Part shown: positions 16,041 through 24,142 of the stretch, piece by piece
How positions within the stretch are numbered: position 1 is the first letter of the stretch
Layout of the letters: every line of letters begins with the position of its first letter
Assembly: GCF_012976305.1 (NCBI RefSeq)
Contig: NZ_JABDSR010000003.1
Span: 112,354-176,353, forward strand
Direction of reading: 5' to 3'
Source: Peptoniphilus faecalis
GTDB lineage: Bacteria > Bacillota > Clostridia > Tissierellales > Peptoniphilaceae
Length of the DNA stretch: 64,000 nt
The notes under the pieces: generated by a model
Databases searched by the model: none
What the model was told of the DNA's origin: nothing
What the model saw: only the letters and a program-made list of their open reading frames with translations
Position numbers and translations under genes: made by a program

Positions 16041-16304
16041 ATGAAATATACAATAAAAAATGATGACATGGTGCAAGATTTCCTGGATTTTAATTGTAAA
16101 GTTAAAATAATATTTTATAAAAGTGGAAAAGTTGAAATGTATCCGTTAAATTACAAAATTGAAGAAGATAAAAAAATATTAAACATAATTAAAATAGCCA
16201 ATATTAAAGATTATGGAGCAATAAAAGGACTCAAAATATATCAAGCTTTGCAAAATGAAATAATGATGAACAAAACAGATGAAGTGGAGGTCATTTTTAA
16301 ATGA
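16041..16304 (+). CDS. Hypothetical protein (87 aa)
   Basis: Not recognised; small alpha/beta protein with a basic middle. Follows 9 nt after the previous gene and overlaps the next by four bases. Confidence 0.6.
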   Translation: MKYTIKNDDMVQDFLDFNCKVKIIFYKSGKVEMYPLNYKIEEDKKILNIIKIANIKDYGAIKGLKIYQALQNEIMMNKTDEVEVIFK

Positions 16305-16711
16305 ATGTGTTAGTAAATTATGATAGCTGGAAGTTGACAGATTGGAGAGAAGAGAGAGAGGAAACAATGAAAATAATGATAGATTATCATTTAGAGCAAA
16401 AAATGATTGAAGAAGTAAAAAAAATAAATATAGCAAATTATTTTAGAAATTTTAAAGATAATTTAATAAAACAATATCAGTTTAATAATTTAGAAATAGC
16501 TGAATTTAGCATTGTTGATGTTGAGGAAACAGAAGATTCTATGATATATACAATACAAGTAATATGGTCAAACATTGAAGAAATTGTATTAGATTCAGAA
16601 GAAGAAATTAAAGAATGTATACAAAAAGATATAAATAAATTGCTAGAAGATGATAGGACAATAATTGTGGATCATGAAATTGATTCAAAAGTAGAATATG
16701 AAGGAGTTTAG
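16301..16711 (+). CDS. Hypothetical phage protein (136 aa)
   Basis: Starts with NYDSWKLTDW, an N-terminal signature of a common small Firmicutes phage protein. The rest is acidic and helical. ATGA overlap with 16041-16304 shows coupling. Function unknown. Confidence 0.65.
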   Translation: MNVLVNYDSWKLTDWREEREETMKIMIDYHLEQKMIEEVKKINIANYFRNFKDNLIKQYQFNNLEIAEFSIVDVEETEDSMIYTIQVIWSNIEEIVLDSEEEIKECIQKDINKLLEDDRTIIVDHEIDSKVEYEGV

Positions 16712-16713
16712 TT

Positions 16714-16890
16714 ATGAAAATAAGAAAATGGAAATTATACACAGCAAATAATGAATTTATTGTAAATTTAAAAATATTTTTTAAATCAACACTTATAATA
16801 GCAGGAGTAACGATATTATTATTAACAATATTGTTAATGATCGCAATATATGGACATAATATATTTAATGTACTAATGCAAGTACTATAA
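16714..16890 (+). CDS. Small single-pass membrane protein (58 aa)
   Basis: AAGGAG ribosome site, basic N-terminus (MKIRKWKLY) and a strongly hydrophobic stretch of about 24 residues (LIIAGVTILLLTILLMIAIY). Last gene of the run from 15843. Function unknown. Confidence 0.6.
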   Translation: MKIRKWKLYTANNEFIVNLKIFFKSTLIIAGVTILLLTILLMIAIYGHNIFNVLMQVL

Positions 16891-17468
16891 ATACACTAAA
16901 AAACACACAAATCAATTTTAAAACGCTTAAAGATATCACAATGACGTTTTTAATATTAAGGCACATTATTTATCTAATAAAAATTAAAAACGTAACCTAG
17001 AGGTATCCTCGATTGTTAAGATTGATATTTGAGTGGGAAAATGTTTTCAAAAGTGTATAACATTTTAGAGGAGTTCGAGTTGTTGAATGTGGAATGTAAA
17101 AAATAACACACTCTGGAGAGCAATAAAAGATTAAGTCATAAATAAATAAGCACTCAATATAGATCCATAGTAAACAAGAGTGTTTGTTTAATAAAAATAG
17201 ATACCTAATCTAATATTGCATCTCCAAAAGAAGATGTTCACGTAATATTGTTGTGCAATACTACAATATTATTATAACATATAATTTCACAATTGGCGAT
17301 GCAGAAGAGTTGTAGTTTATAACTGATTTAATCATTGGATATGGTATATAAAAATAATAAAGTAAATTTTACCATAAACAAAAAAATAATATGTGTTAAA
17401 GTATATTTTACTATCTTAAAAATAAAAATGAGTATAGAAAAATAACTTATAAATTATAGGAGAATAAA
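16891..17468. other. Gene-free region of about 580 nt
   Basis: No ORF of note. It contains the motif copy at 16986-17011 and AT-rich sequence. An ACTACAA...TTGTAGT inverted repeat (about 17270 and 17308) flanks TATTATAACATATAATTTC. No terminator or tRNA found. Confidence 0.4.
16986..17011. repeat. Recurring motif AAAAACGTAACCTAGAGGTA, copy 2
   Basis: 24 of 26 bases equal the copy at 28273-28298; both differences are C/T and keep GAGG-YAT-CCTC able to form a hairpin. Confidence 0.6.
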
Positions 17469-17732
17469 ATGGAAAAGGAATATTATATAAATATACCAAG
17501 TCAAATAATAGAAAATAAGAATTTAAGTTCTAGTTCAAAATTGCTGTATGGAGAGTTAATAAGATTAAGTACAAAGGAGGGATATTGTTTTGCTAGCAAT
17601 AAATATTTGGGAGAATTAGTCAATAAAAAAGAAAGAACAATACAAAAATTATTAAAAGAACTCAAAGAAAGTAATTTAATAAAAATATATATAGAGAATA
17701 TAAACCAGAGGAAAATATATATTCAGAATTAG
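17469..17732 (+). CDS. HTH_36/DnaD-type helix-turn-helix protein, probably truncated (87 aa)
   Basis: Clear winged-helix of the kind at the start of phage and plasmid replication proteins: LSSSSKLLYGELIRLSTKEGY, then CFASNKYLGELVNKKERTIQ, then LLKELKESNLIKIYI. Relatives usually continue with a linker and second domain; here the frame stops and the next 200 nt are low-complexity with repeats. Probably a shortened initiator or loader remnant, possibly still DNA-binding. AGGAG ribosome site. Confidence 0.7.
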   Translation: MEKEYYINIPSQIIENKNLSSSSKLLYGELIRLSTKEGYCFASNKYLGELVNKKERTIQKLLKELKESNLIKIYIENINQRKIYIQN

Positions 17733-17800
17733 TTTTTTCTTATAATCTTTTTATTATATTCTTTTTATTATATCTTTTATATTATACTTTTATATTATAT

Positions 17801-17914
17801 GGTGCAAATTTTTGCGTAACTTGACGCAAGAAAGTTCGTAACTTGACGCATAAAAATTCGTAACACTTATGTATATTTTTGCACCACCCTATGTATAAAA
17901 GTTCGTAACTAAGT
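17801..17914. repeat. Direct repeats TTCGTAACTTGACGCA and GGTGCAAA/TTTGCACC inverted repeat
   Basis: TTGCGTAACTTGACGCA (17812), TTCGTAACTTGACGCA (17835), TTCGTAACACTTATG (17857) and TTCGTAACTAAG (17902) are decaying copies of one unit at about 20-45-nt spacing. GGTGCAAA at 17801 and TTTGCACC at 17878 bracket the first three. It could be a binding array for the preceding HTH protein or a decayed coding repeat. Confidence 0.5.
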
Positions 17915-17940
17915 TTACAATAAAGAAAGGAAAGTGAACA

Positions 17941-18288
17941 ATGCACAAATGGATTGAAAGTGAATTATTTAATTTCATTTTAAACTATTATGAAAAAACA
18001 AAAAAATTGCCAAAAGTATTTTTATCTGGAGCAATTACTGAAAGAATTACCACCTATAAAAAATATTTTAGAGAAGCAGAACAACTATTTGAAGAAATAG
18101 GGGTGGAAGTATATAACCCAAGCGAGATTGACGTAAAAACACCATGGGACGACGCAATGGAAAAAACGATTTCAGAATTAAGTTCGTGTGATTTTATGTA
18201 CATTTTAAAAAATTGGGAAAACTCAAAAGGTGTAAAAATAGAGATTGACAAGGCGAAAGAATTAAACATACCAGTATTTTGTCAATAG
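17941..18288 (+). CDS. DUF4406 / nucleoside 2-deoxyribosyltransferase-like protein (115 aa)
   Basis: Fits the DUF4406 Rossmann-like family: KVFLSGAIT, then YKKYFREAEQLFEEIGVEVY, NPSEID, WDDAMEKTISELSSCDFMYI, and GVKIEIDKAKELNIPV. Related enzymes cleave or transfer deoxyribose on nucleosides; the phage family is unproven. A short N-terminal extension precedes the core. Probably nucleotide metabolism with the dUTPase and MazG-like genes. Confidence 0.8.
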   Translation: MHKWIESELFNFILNYYEKTKKLPKVFLSGAITERITTYKKYFREAEQLFEEIGVEVYNPSEIDVKTPWDDAMEKTISELSSCDFMYILKNWENSKGVKIEIDKAKELNIPVFCQ

Positions 18289-18322
18289 CAAAAAAAGTTT
18301 ATGAATTTTTAAAAGAAAACGC

Positions 18323-18351
18323 TTGCATAAAATAAAAATTAGTGTTATTAT
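18323..18351 (+). promoter_or_regulatory. Promoter of the SSB-HU-recombinase operon
   Basis: TTGCAT (18323-18328), 17-nt spacer, TATTAT (18346-18351), just ahead of the SSB-like gene. Close to sigma-A consensus. Confidence 0.65.
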
Positions 18352-18381
18352 AAGGACACAAAAGAAAAAGGAGTGATTAAT

Positions 18382-19101
18382 ATTAAACCACAATTTGAAA
18401 CAAGATTCCTAGCAACGGGAACGCTTGACAAGGTAGAAAGAGTAGAATACGCCGATGGCACAAAGGAACTTTTAAAGCTGACTTTAAAAGCTGGAGAAGA
18501 TTATTTCACATATACCATCTTTAACACAAAAAAAGAGCCACAGAGAGTAAGAGGTATGATGACAAAATTAAGAAAAGGTGATTTTCTTAAAGCAAGTGGC
18601 ATAGTTTCAAACAACGAATATGAAGATAAAGAGGGGAATATAAGAAAAACACAAAATTATACAGCCTTTTACACAGAACATATTGACGAAATAGGATCTC
18701 CGAGAGTTTTTATAACTATTGCAGGCATATTGACTAAAAAAGTGGATAAAGAAGATTTAGGCGGTAAAGAAATTACCATCAGGGTTTTTGATGACTACAG
18801 AGAAGTTAATGATTTGTACACTATGTCTGTTGATGAAAAAATGGGAGATTTTTTTGAAGATGTCAACGAGGGCGACAATATTTCAGTAACAGCCGAATAT
18901 ATAAATAGAGCAGTTGCAGAAATAAAAACAGATAACATTAAGTCCTATGGAGCTAGTGTTGAGGGTATTGCTCCAGCAGGTATTGCAAGAAAATTCAAAA
19001 ACAAAGTCAATGTCATTCAAGGATATATTCTTGCAGAAGAATCAGAAATTGACGAAGAAGAAACATTTTTCGAGATAGACAATGACGATATTCCATTTTA
19101 A
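18382..19101 (+). CDS. SSB-like single-stranded DNA-binding protein, probable ATT start (239 aa)
   Basis: Beta-rich protein with what look like two OB-type regions (about 5-110 and 110-200). It has an acidic tail ending DNDDIPF, the tip SSB proteins use to recruit replication and repair partners. It begins the operon with HU and the P-loop ATPase. The open frame begins at GTG 18373, but that codon overlaps the AAGGAG site; the first well-spaced codon is ATT at 18382, 8 nt downstream. I chose ATT; the alternative is ATT 18376. Identity as SSB rests on the tail and context. Confidence 0.75.
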   Translation: MKPQFETRFLATGTLDKVERVEYADGTKELLKLTLKAGEDYFTYTIFNTKKEPQRVRGMMTKLRKGDFLKASGIVSNNEYEDKEGNIRKTQNYTAFYTEHIDEIGSPRVFITIAGILTKKVDKEDLGGKEITIRVFDDYREVNDLYTMSVDEKMGDFFEDVNEGDNISVTAEYINRAVAEIKTDNIKSYGASVEGIAPAGIARKFKNKVNVIQGYILAEESEIDEEETFFEIDNDDIPF

Positions 19102-19113
19102 TGAGGAGGCTAC

Positions 19114-19326
19114 ATGGACAAAGTATTAACAGAAAAATATAATCGTGGCAGACGTTTAATAAAAGAATTAAATGAGGTTTTAGATAGGTATCAAAAATTA
19201 CAATTCTATATAGATACAGATCAAGAAACAGACAAAGCAACAAAGATAGTTTTAGAAACACAAGCTCGCATAATGAGAGAATATATAAACATATTAACAA
19301 AAAGATTGGAAAACACAGAATATTAA
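19114..19326 (+). CDS. Hypothetical coiled-coil protein (70 aa)
   Basis: Two charged helices, likely coiled coil (RRLIKELNEVLDRYQKLQ). In the SSB operon with GAGGAGG site. Not recognised. Confidence 0.6.
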   Translation: MDKVLTEKYNRGRRLIKELNEVLDRYQKLQFYIDTDQETDKATKIVLETQARIMREYINILTKRLENTEY

Positions 19327-19344
19327 AAAAAGGAGAAAAAAAGA

Positions 19345-19623
19345 ATGAATAAAGCACAATTAATTAAAAATATCGCAGAAACAACAAAATTAAAGCCAGC
19401 AAAGGCAAAAGAAGCATTAGAAGCAACGCTTACTACTATTGGAGATGCACTAGCAAGTGGAGATAAAGTGAAAATTGTCGGATTTGGGACTTTTGAATCA
19501 AAACCAACAAAGGAAAGAATGGGAGTAAATCCACAAAATCCAACAGAAAAAATCGTCATTCCTGCAAGAAATAAGGTATCTTTTAAGCCAAGTAGTAACC
19601 TAAAAGAAATTATCAATGGATAA
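19345..19623 (+). CDS. hup: HU-family DNA-binding protein (92 aa)
   Basis: Complete HU: MNKAQLIKNIAETT at the N-terminus, GDKVKIVGFGTFE, and the DNA-binding arm region NPQNPTEKIVIPARNKVSFKPS. It bends and compacts DNA and would help origin opening or recombination. A phage copy in an operon with SSB and recombinase; AAAGGAG site. Confidence 0.95.
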   Translation: MNKAQLIKNIAETTKLKPAKAKEALEATLTTIGDALASGDKVKIVGFGTFESKPTKERMGVNPQNPTEKIVIPARNKVSFKPSSNLKEIING

Positions 19624-19632
19624 GGAGAACAA

Positions 19633-21717
19633 ATGGATTTATTAAATATACAAAAGCGAAAGCCTATTGTGGATTTAAACCAATATAATTTTACAATATA
19701 CGGCAGTGCGGGTGTTGGAAAGGCTCTTAGAAACGGCACACCAGTCCTAACAACAGAGGGCTGGATAGCCATTGAAGACCTCATTCCAAACAAAGATAAG
19801 GTTATTGGAAGTGACGGACAAGCCTATGATTTATTAGGTGTTTTCCCACAAGGTAAAAGACAGCTTTATAGAGTAAAGTTTTCAGATGGTGCTTGGGTTG
19901 ATGCTGATGGAGACCATATTTGGACACACTATAGAAGAAAATATCCTGACACAAAAAACCCAAGAAAACCACTAACATTTGATTTAACAACAAAAGAACT
20001 AAAAGAAGATTTAGACCAAAACTACATGAAGACATCAACGTTCCCTACAATCGAGAACTATGATGGCATACACAAGCACTTGCCAATTCACCCATATTTA
20101 TTGGGAGCACTTATTGCTGATGGATATTTGTCTGGGAATAATATTCAGTGGACTAAATCATACGAAAATGAGCCGAGAGTTTGTGCTTATGTGCACGGTC
20201 TAGTAGAATCTGATGAAATTAAAATGTCCATGAGAAAATCCAATAACACAAGAAATACAGATTGGGTTTCATGGCAACATTCAATAGCTACCAATAAAGG
20301 CTATGGACAGCATAATCAAATTAAAGATAGATTGGAAATGTTGGGATTGCTTAACAAAAAAAGCAAAGAAAAATTCATTCCAGAAATTTATAAATTAGCT
20401 ACCAAAAAACAAAGACTAGCACTTATTAATGGACTGTTTGATGGTGATGGTACAGTTAGAACAGATAGACCAACTTGCAAATACGCAACAACGTCTAAAC
20501 AACTTGCAAGCGATGTCCTAGAAGTGCTTTGGTCTTTAGGCATTAACGCTCATATAAAGTATATGAAAGGCGACAATTGTTATGCAGTCGTGATTTGGGA
20601 TAAAGAATTTAACCCATTTAGATTTTCTACAAATAAAGAAAAAAGAGAATTAGCTGGCGTAAAGAGTTGGTCTAATAGAAGAAAAGTTGAATCTATTACA
20701 AAAGTAGACGTTGATGAAGCAACTTGTATATCAGTAGCGTCACCAGACAAGCTTTTTATCACAAAAGATTATATTGTAACTCATAATACATCGTTTTGTT
20801 CTTATTTCTTTGATGAACCATTATTCCTAGCTTGGGAGCAAGGACAAAATGCACTTGAAGCATATGTTCAAGATATGTACACTTGGAAAGACTTTTTAGA
20901 GTTTGTCAAAGAGCTTAAAAAAATTCACAAAGAGGGCAAAACTACACCATTTAAGAATGTAATAGTCGATACAGTCGACATTATGAGGACAAAATGCGAA
21001 GAATATGTGTGCCGAATGAATGGCTGGGATAGTCCCGCAGATGGTAATTATGGTGCTGGCTGGGCGGCAATTACAAGAGAATTTGAGAAGAGAATCGGAG
21101 AAGTTAGAGCTTGCGGTTTAAAAGTCCACTTTATAGCACATGACAAAGTACAAAGAATAGAACGAAAAGATATGGCTTATGACAAAATAACACTTCAATT
21201 AGGCTCAACCGCTATTAATGAAGTTATTAAAAAAGTAGATTTTATTCTTTATTTTGACAAAGAGTATGAAAAAAACAACGATGGAGATACAATAGCAAAA
21301 AGAGTTGTCAGATTTCATGGTGGAGAAAATTACGAAGCTAAAACAAGAATTTCAGGCTTCCCAGAATTTATATATGCAGGCAATAGTGCTAAAGAAACAG
21401 CTCAATTGGTCAAAAAGTTATTTGAAGAAAAAGCAGAAGCTCTATTAGAATATGATTCTCCTAGAGAGGAAGCAGAAAAAGAAGATACACCAGTCCAAGA
21501 AGAAAAAAAGCAGAGAAGTTCTGACATCAAGGAAATCGTTACCAAAAAAATGATTTCTGAATTAACGCAAATTGGGAAACAAAAATTAAAAGAAAAGAAA
21601 GCTACGCTAGATGATATTACAAAAATCATCAAGGAAAATACAAGTGTTGAGTTAATGAGTGAGATTAAAGATATTGAAGAATTTAACAAGGTAAAGGCAC
21701 TTGTCGAAGCTCTTTAA
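19633..21717 (+). CDS. Sak4/AAA_24-like P-loop ATPase with in-frame class 3 intein (694 aa precursor)
   Basis: After removing residues 31-385 the extein (339 aa) reads IYGSAGVGK-TSFCSYF, a Walker A, followed by the phage ATPase pattern: FKNVIVDTVDIMRTKCEEY (Walker B), then GWAAITREFEKRI, HFIAHDKVQ, and a Lys/Glu-rich C-terminal domain. Such RecA-like ATPases (Sak4 type) act in phage single-strand annealing recombination, and it sits with SSB and HU. The intein splits the P-loop between Lys and Thr, so ATPase activity needs splicing. Stop overlaps the next gene. The Sak4 name is inferred; AAA_24 is safer. Confidence 0.85.
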   Translation: MDLLNIQKRKPIVDLNQYNFTIYGSAGVGKALRNGTPVLTTEGWIAIEDLIPNKDKVIGSDGQAYDLLGVFPQGKRQLYRVKFSDGAWVDADGDHIWTHYRRKYPDTKNPRKPLTFDLTTKELKEDLDQNYMKTSTFPTIENYDGIHKHLPIHPYLLGALIADGYLSGNNIQWTKSYENEPRVCAYVHGLVESDEIKMSMRKSNNTRNTDWVSWQHSIATNKGYGQHNQIKDRLEMLGLLNKKSKEKFIPEIYKLATKKQRLALINGLFDGDGTVRTDRPTCKYATTSKQLASDVLEVLWSLGINAHIKYMKGDNCYAVVIWDKEFNPFRFSTNKEKRELAGVKSWSNRRKVESITKVDVDEATCISVASPDKLFITKDYIVTHNTSFCSYFFDEPLFLAWEQGQNALEAYVQDMYTWKDFLEFVKELKKIHKEGKTTPFKNVIVDTVDIMRTKCEEYVCRMNGWDSPADGNYGAGWAAITREFEKRIGEVRACGLKVHFIAHDKVQRIERKDMAYDKITLQLGSTAINEVIKKVDFILYFDKEYEKNNDGDTIAKRVVRFHGGENYEAKTRISGFPEFIYAGNSAKETAQLVKKLFEEKAEALLEYDSPREEAEKEDTPVQEEKKQRSSDIKEIVTKKMISELTQIGKQKLKEKKATLDDITKIIKENTSVELMSEIKDIEEFNKVKALVEAL
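19723..20787 (+). other. Class 3 intein with LAGLIDADG endonuclease (355 aa)
   Basis: Starts ALRNGTPVLTTEGW with Ala instead of Cys/Ser and ends VTHN before Thr+1. Trp97 in DGDHIWTHY (block B), Cys365 in ATCISVASPDKLF (block F) and Thr383 in VTHN (block G) make the Trp-Cys-Thr set that marks class 3 inteins, where Cys of block F does the first attack. Two LAGLIDADG helices (LLGALIADGYL about 155-166 and LINGLFDGDGTV about 263-274) indicate a homing endonuclease. Residue numbers are for the 694-aa precursor. Confidence 0.9.
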
Positions 21718-22201
21718 ATATGAAAAGTCATATTTTAATAAAGAACAATTTTTTATTCGCCCATTAACAATAACATTTTACAAAAATGATGAAAAAATTC
21801 TGAGGATAAGAGATGTAACTCATTTTTTATCCTTAGAAAATACATTATACCTATTTGGCGTTGGCTTTAAAGCAGAATCAGGAAAGTATATTGTAACAAA
21901 AGATGAGTTTGACTATTCAATATGTGAACTTAATTATGATTATAATTATCAGTTTTGTAAAAATCTAGTGAGAGATTTAAAAGTTGGTAGAACTGGCAAG
22001 CATTTAGGTAAGAGAATTGCAAAAACTTTTGATAATTATAGTATTGACTTTTTACCTTATAGATTTAGGGATTGGGTAGCATTTATCTTAAAGCATTACA
22101 ATTATGAGAGATATTATTTAGAAGAGATTTTAGACTTAGATGAAACAAGTTCAAGCTATTTAACTATAACAATGAAACTAAAAGAAAGGAATACAATATG
22201 A
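21701..22201 (+). CDS. Hypothetical protein (166 aa)
   Basis: Not recognised. TTG at 21701 overlaps the end of the ATPase gene by 17 nt behind AAGGTAAAGG, suggesting coupling. Basic, aromatic protein with GRTGKHLGKRIAKTF and a C-terminal helical part. Possibly a recombination partner by position only. Confidence 0.6.
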   Translation: MSKLFKYEKSYFNKEQFFIRPLTITFYKNDEKILRIRDVTHFLSLENTLYLFGVGFKAESGKYIVTKDEFDYSICELNYDYNYQFCKNLVRDLKVGRTGKHLGKRIAKTFDNYSIDFLPYRFRDWVAFILKHYNYERYYLEEILDLDETSSSYLTITMKLKERNTI

Positions 22202-23373
22202 ATAAATACACTTATAAACAAGTAGCCAACATTCTTGGTATAGCTCCAAGTCAAGTTGGTTCAAAAGCAAGAAGGAAAGATTTCCCAGAAGAATTTAAGA
22301 CAACTGTAACTAATGAACAAAATAGAGAAATACAAGCATTGACAGAAGAGGGCTTGCAACTCTTAAAGAATGAATATGGAATTACAGATAGTGGAGTAAA
22401 TGAAGAAAATAAAACCCTACTTGGCAATTTAGAGCTTGTAAAACAAGGTAATTTCTTAGGCACTGTATGTGATTTTTATAAAGATGTAAGCAATAATATT
22501 TATATGACAAGGAGTCAAATAACAAAAGCATTGGAATATAGTTCCCCTAAAGGCATAATTTTACTCCACCAAAGAAACAGAAAGGTACTAGATAAAAATT
22601 CCGTTAGAATTTCAAATTTTAAACATATAACGAATAGCATAAATAACGGGAATAACGAGTTGCTACAAAATGTAGCAAACTTATCAAACGTTGAAAACAA
22701 GCCATCGCACAATCTACAACCTCATTCCGTTCTTTACAATGAAGATGGCATTTATGAAATAACATTTTTATCAAGACAACCTAAAGCGAATGAATTTAGA
22801 ACATGGATAAGAGAAAGAATTAAAGAAATTAGAAAATATGGATTTACAACTCAAACTAATGAAGATGGAACACATAGTATACAAGCTATGGCAGATTTTC
22901 TCCATGGTGAAGAAGATAGTGTTGGTAAAAATGCTTTTATAGCTCTTGCAAAGTGGAAAATACAAGCAACGATTGAACTAAAAGAGCAAAAAGACATTAT
23001 TTCCGCTCAAAATGAAGAAATCAAAAAGCAACAACCAAAAGTGAAATTTGCGGAACAAATATCTTGCTCAAATGACGTTATATCCGTCAACTCAATGGCA
23101 AAGCTATTACACAAAAATGGAATAAATATAGGACAAAATAGGTTATTTGCTTGGCTTAGAGAAAATAAGCTAGTTATGAGAATAAAAGAGAATCAGCAAT
23201 GGAATAATATTCCAACTCAAATGGCTATTGACAAAAAGATACTTACTATTGAGGAAAAATCTTTTATCGACAAATGCGGAGTTAAGCGAATTAGCACAAC
23301 AACAAAAGTAACACCAAAGGGACAATATTATCTTTTAAATAAATTTATTGGGAAAAGTGAGGTAGCCCAATGA
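22198..23373 (+). CDS. Phage antirepressor, Bro-N plus ANT/KilAC type (391 aa)
   Basis: The middle (about 75-225) is Bro-N-like: GNFLGTVCDFYKDVSNNIYM, then VLYNEDGIYEITFLSRQPKA followed by EFRTWIRERIKEIRKYG. The C-terminal 115 residues are the ANT/KilAC domain: PKVKFAEQISCSNDVISVNS, then MAKLLHKNGINIGQNRLFAW, ending TTTKVTPKGQYYLLNKF. The N-terminal 60 residues are an extra HTH-like segment. Antirepressors block lytic repressors or change early expression. ATGA overlaps on both sides couple it to the neighbours and MazF. Confidence 0.88.
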   Translation: MNKYTYKQVANILGIAPSQVGSKARRKDFPEEFKTTVTNEQNREIQALTEEGLQLLKNEYGITDSGVNEENKTLLGNLELVKQGNFLGTVCDFYKDVSNNIYMTRSQITKALEYSSPKGIILLHQRNRKVLDKNSVRISNFKHITNSINNGNNELLQNVANLSNVENKPSHNLQPHSVLYNEDGIYEITFLSRQPKANEFRTWIRERIKEIRKYGFTTQTNEDGTHSIQAMADFLHGEEDSVGKNAFIALAKWKIQATIELKEQKDIISAQNEEIKKQQPKVKFAEQISCSNDVISVNSMAKLLHKNGINIGQNRLFAWLRENKLVMRIKENQQWNNIPTQMAIDKKILTIEEKSFIDKCGVKRISTTTKVTPKGQYYLLNKFIGKSEVAQ

Positions 23374-23726
23374 GAAATGAAAAATTAAACGAAATACGAG
23401 TTATGCGTGGAGATGTCGTTATGGTCGATTTAGGCGAAAGGTTTGGCTGTGAACAAGATGGTATTAGACCAGCAGTGGTAATTCAAAATGATGTTGGAAA
23501 TTATTGTGGAACAACAACTATTGTAGCTCCCTTGACAGCAGGCAAGAAAAACAATGTAAACTTGCCAGTTCACACAGTTGGCATACAACTTAAAAGAGAT
23601 TCCATTGCACTATTAGAACAAATCATAGCAATAGATAAAAGAAGAGTTATTTGTATATTAGACCATTTAAGTGACGAACTTATGCAAGATATTAACGAAA
23701 AAATAAAGGTATCACTTGCAGTATGA
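23370..23726 (+). CDS. mazF: MazF/PemK-family toxin without visible antitoxin (118 aa)
   Basis: MazF fold motifs: MRGDVVMVDLGE, RPAVVIQNDVGN, TTIVAPLTA, and SIALLEQIIAIDKRRVI. MazF proteins are mRNA endoribonucleases. The start overlaps the antirepressor stop, and no MazE-like gene lies next to it; the neighbours are the antirepressor and an Arg-rich unknown. The chromosome may provide an antitoxin, or the phage may use the nuclease against the host. Confidence 0.9.
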   Translation: MRNEKLNEIRVMRGDVVMVDLGERFGCEQDGIRPAVVIQNDVGNYCGTTTIVAPLTAGKKNNVNLPVHTVGIQLKRDSIALLEQIIAIDKRRVICILDHLSDELMQDINEKIKVSLAV

Positions 23727-24142
23727 ATATTTTCCCGTTGGTGAGTGAAAAGAAACCAGCATATAATACTAGACGAGCGGCTCGTAGATATGTAAGAAGA
23801 GAAGTTAGCAGAAAATGCAGAAAAAGTATAGATGAGATTAATTCATGGCTAGATGAGGAGTCTTTTAAAAAGAAATATCATATGTATTTTATAAAAATCT
23901 ATTTTGAATGGAGATATATTCTTAGGGGAAAGAGATTTAACTTTAATGATATGGTAGAACGAAATGATGAATATGAGTTTATCGAACTTTTAAATATTAT
24001 TAAAGACGAATTAGGACTTCACTATTCAGAATTCCCATTTAAATTTGAAATTATAATAAATGAATTAAAGGAGAAAGTCATTGGCGACAGTAAACAACAA
24101 CATAATAGCAGAAAGAATTGTTATATCTGGAGTAATGAATAA
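23723..24142 (+). CDS. Hypothetical Arg-rich protein (139 aa)
   Basis: Not recognised. The N-terminus is very basic (NTRRAARRYVRREVSRKCRK), then acidic helices. It overlaps MazF by four bases and the DnaB gene by 61 nt. Could be an antitoxin for MazF or a helicase-loader-like protein by position; neither is supported by motifs. Confidence 0.55.
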   Translation: MNIFPLVSEKKPAYNTRRAARRYVRREVSRKCRKSIDEINSWLDEESFKKKYHMYFIKIYFEWRYILRGKRFNFNDMVERNDEYEFIELLNIIKDELGLHYSEFPFKFEIIINELKEKVIGDSKQQHNSRKNCYIWSNE

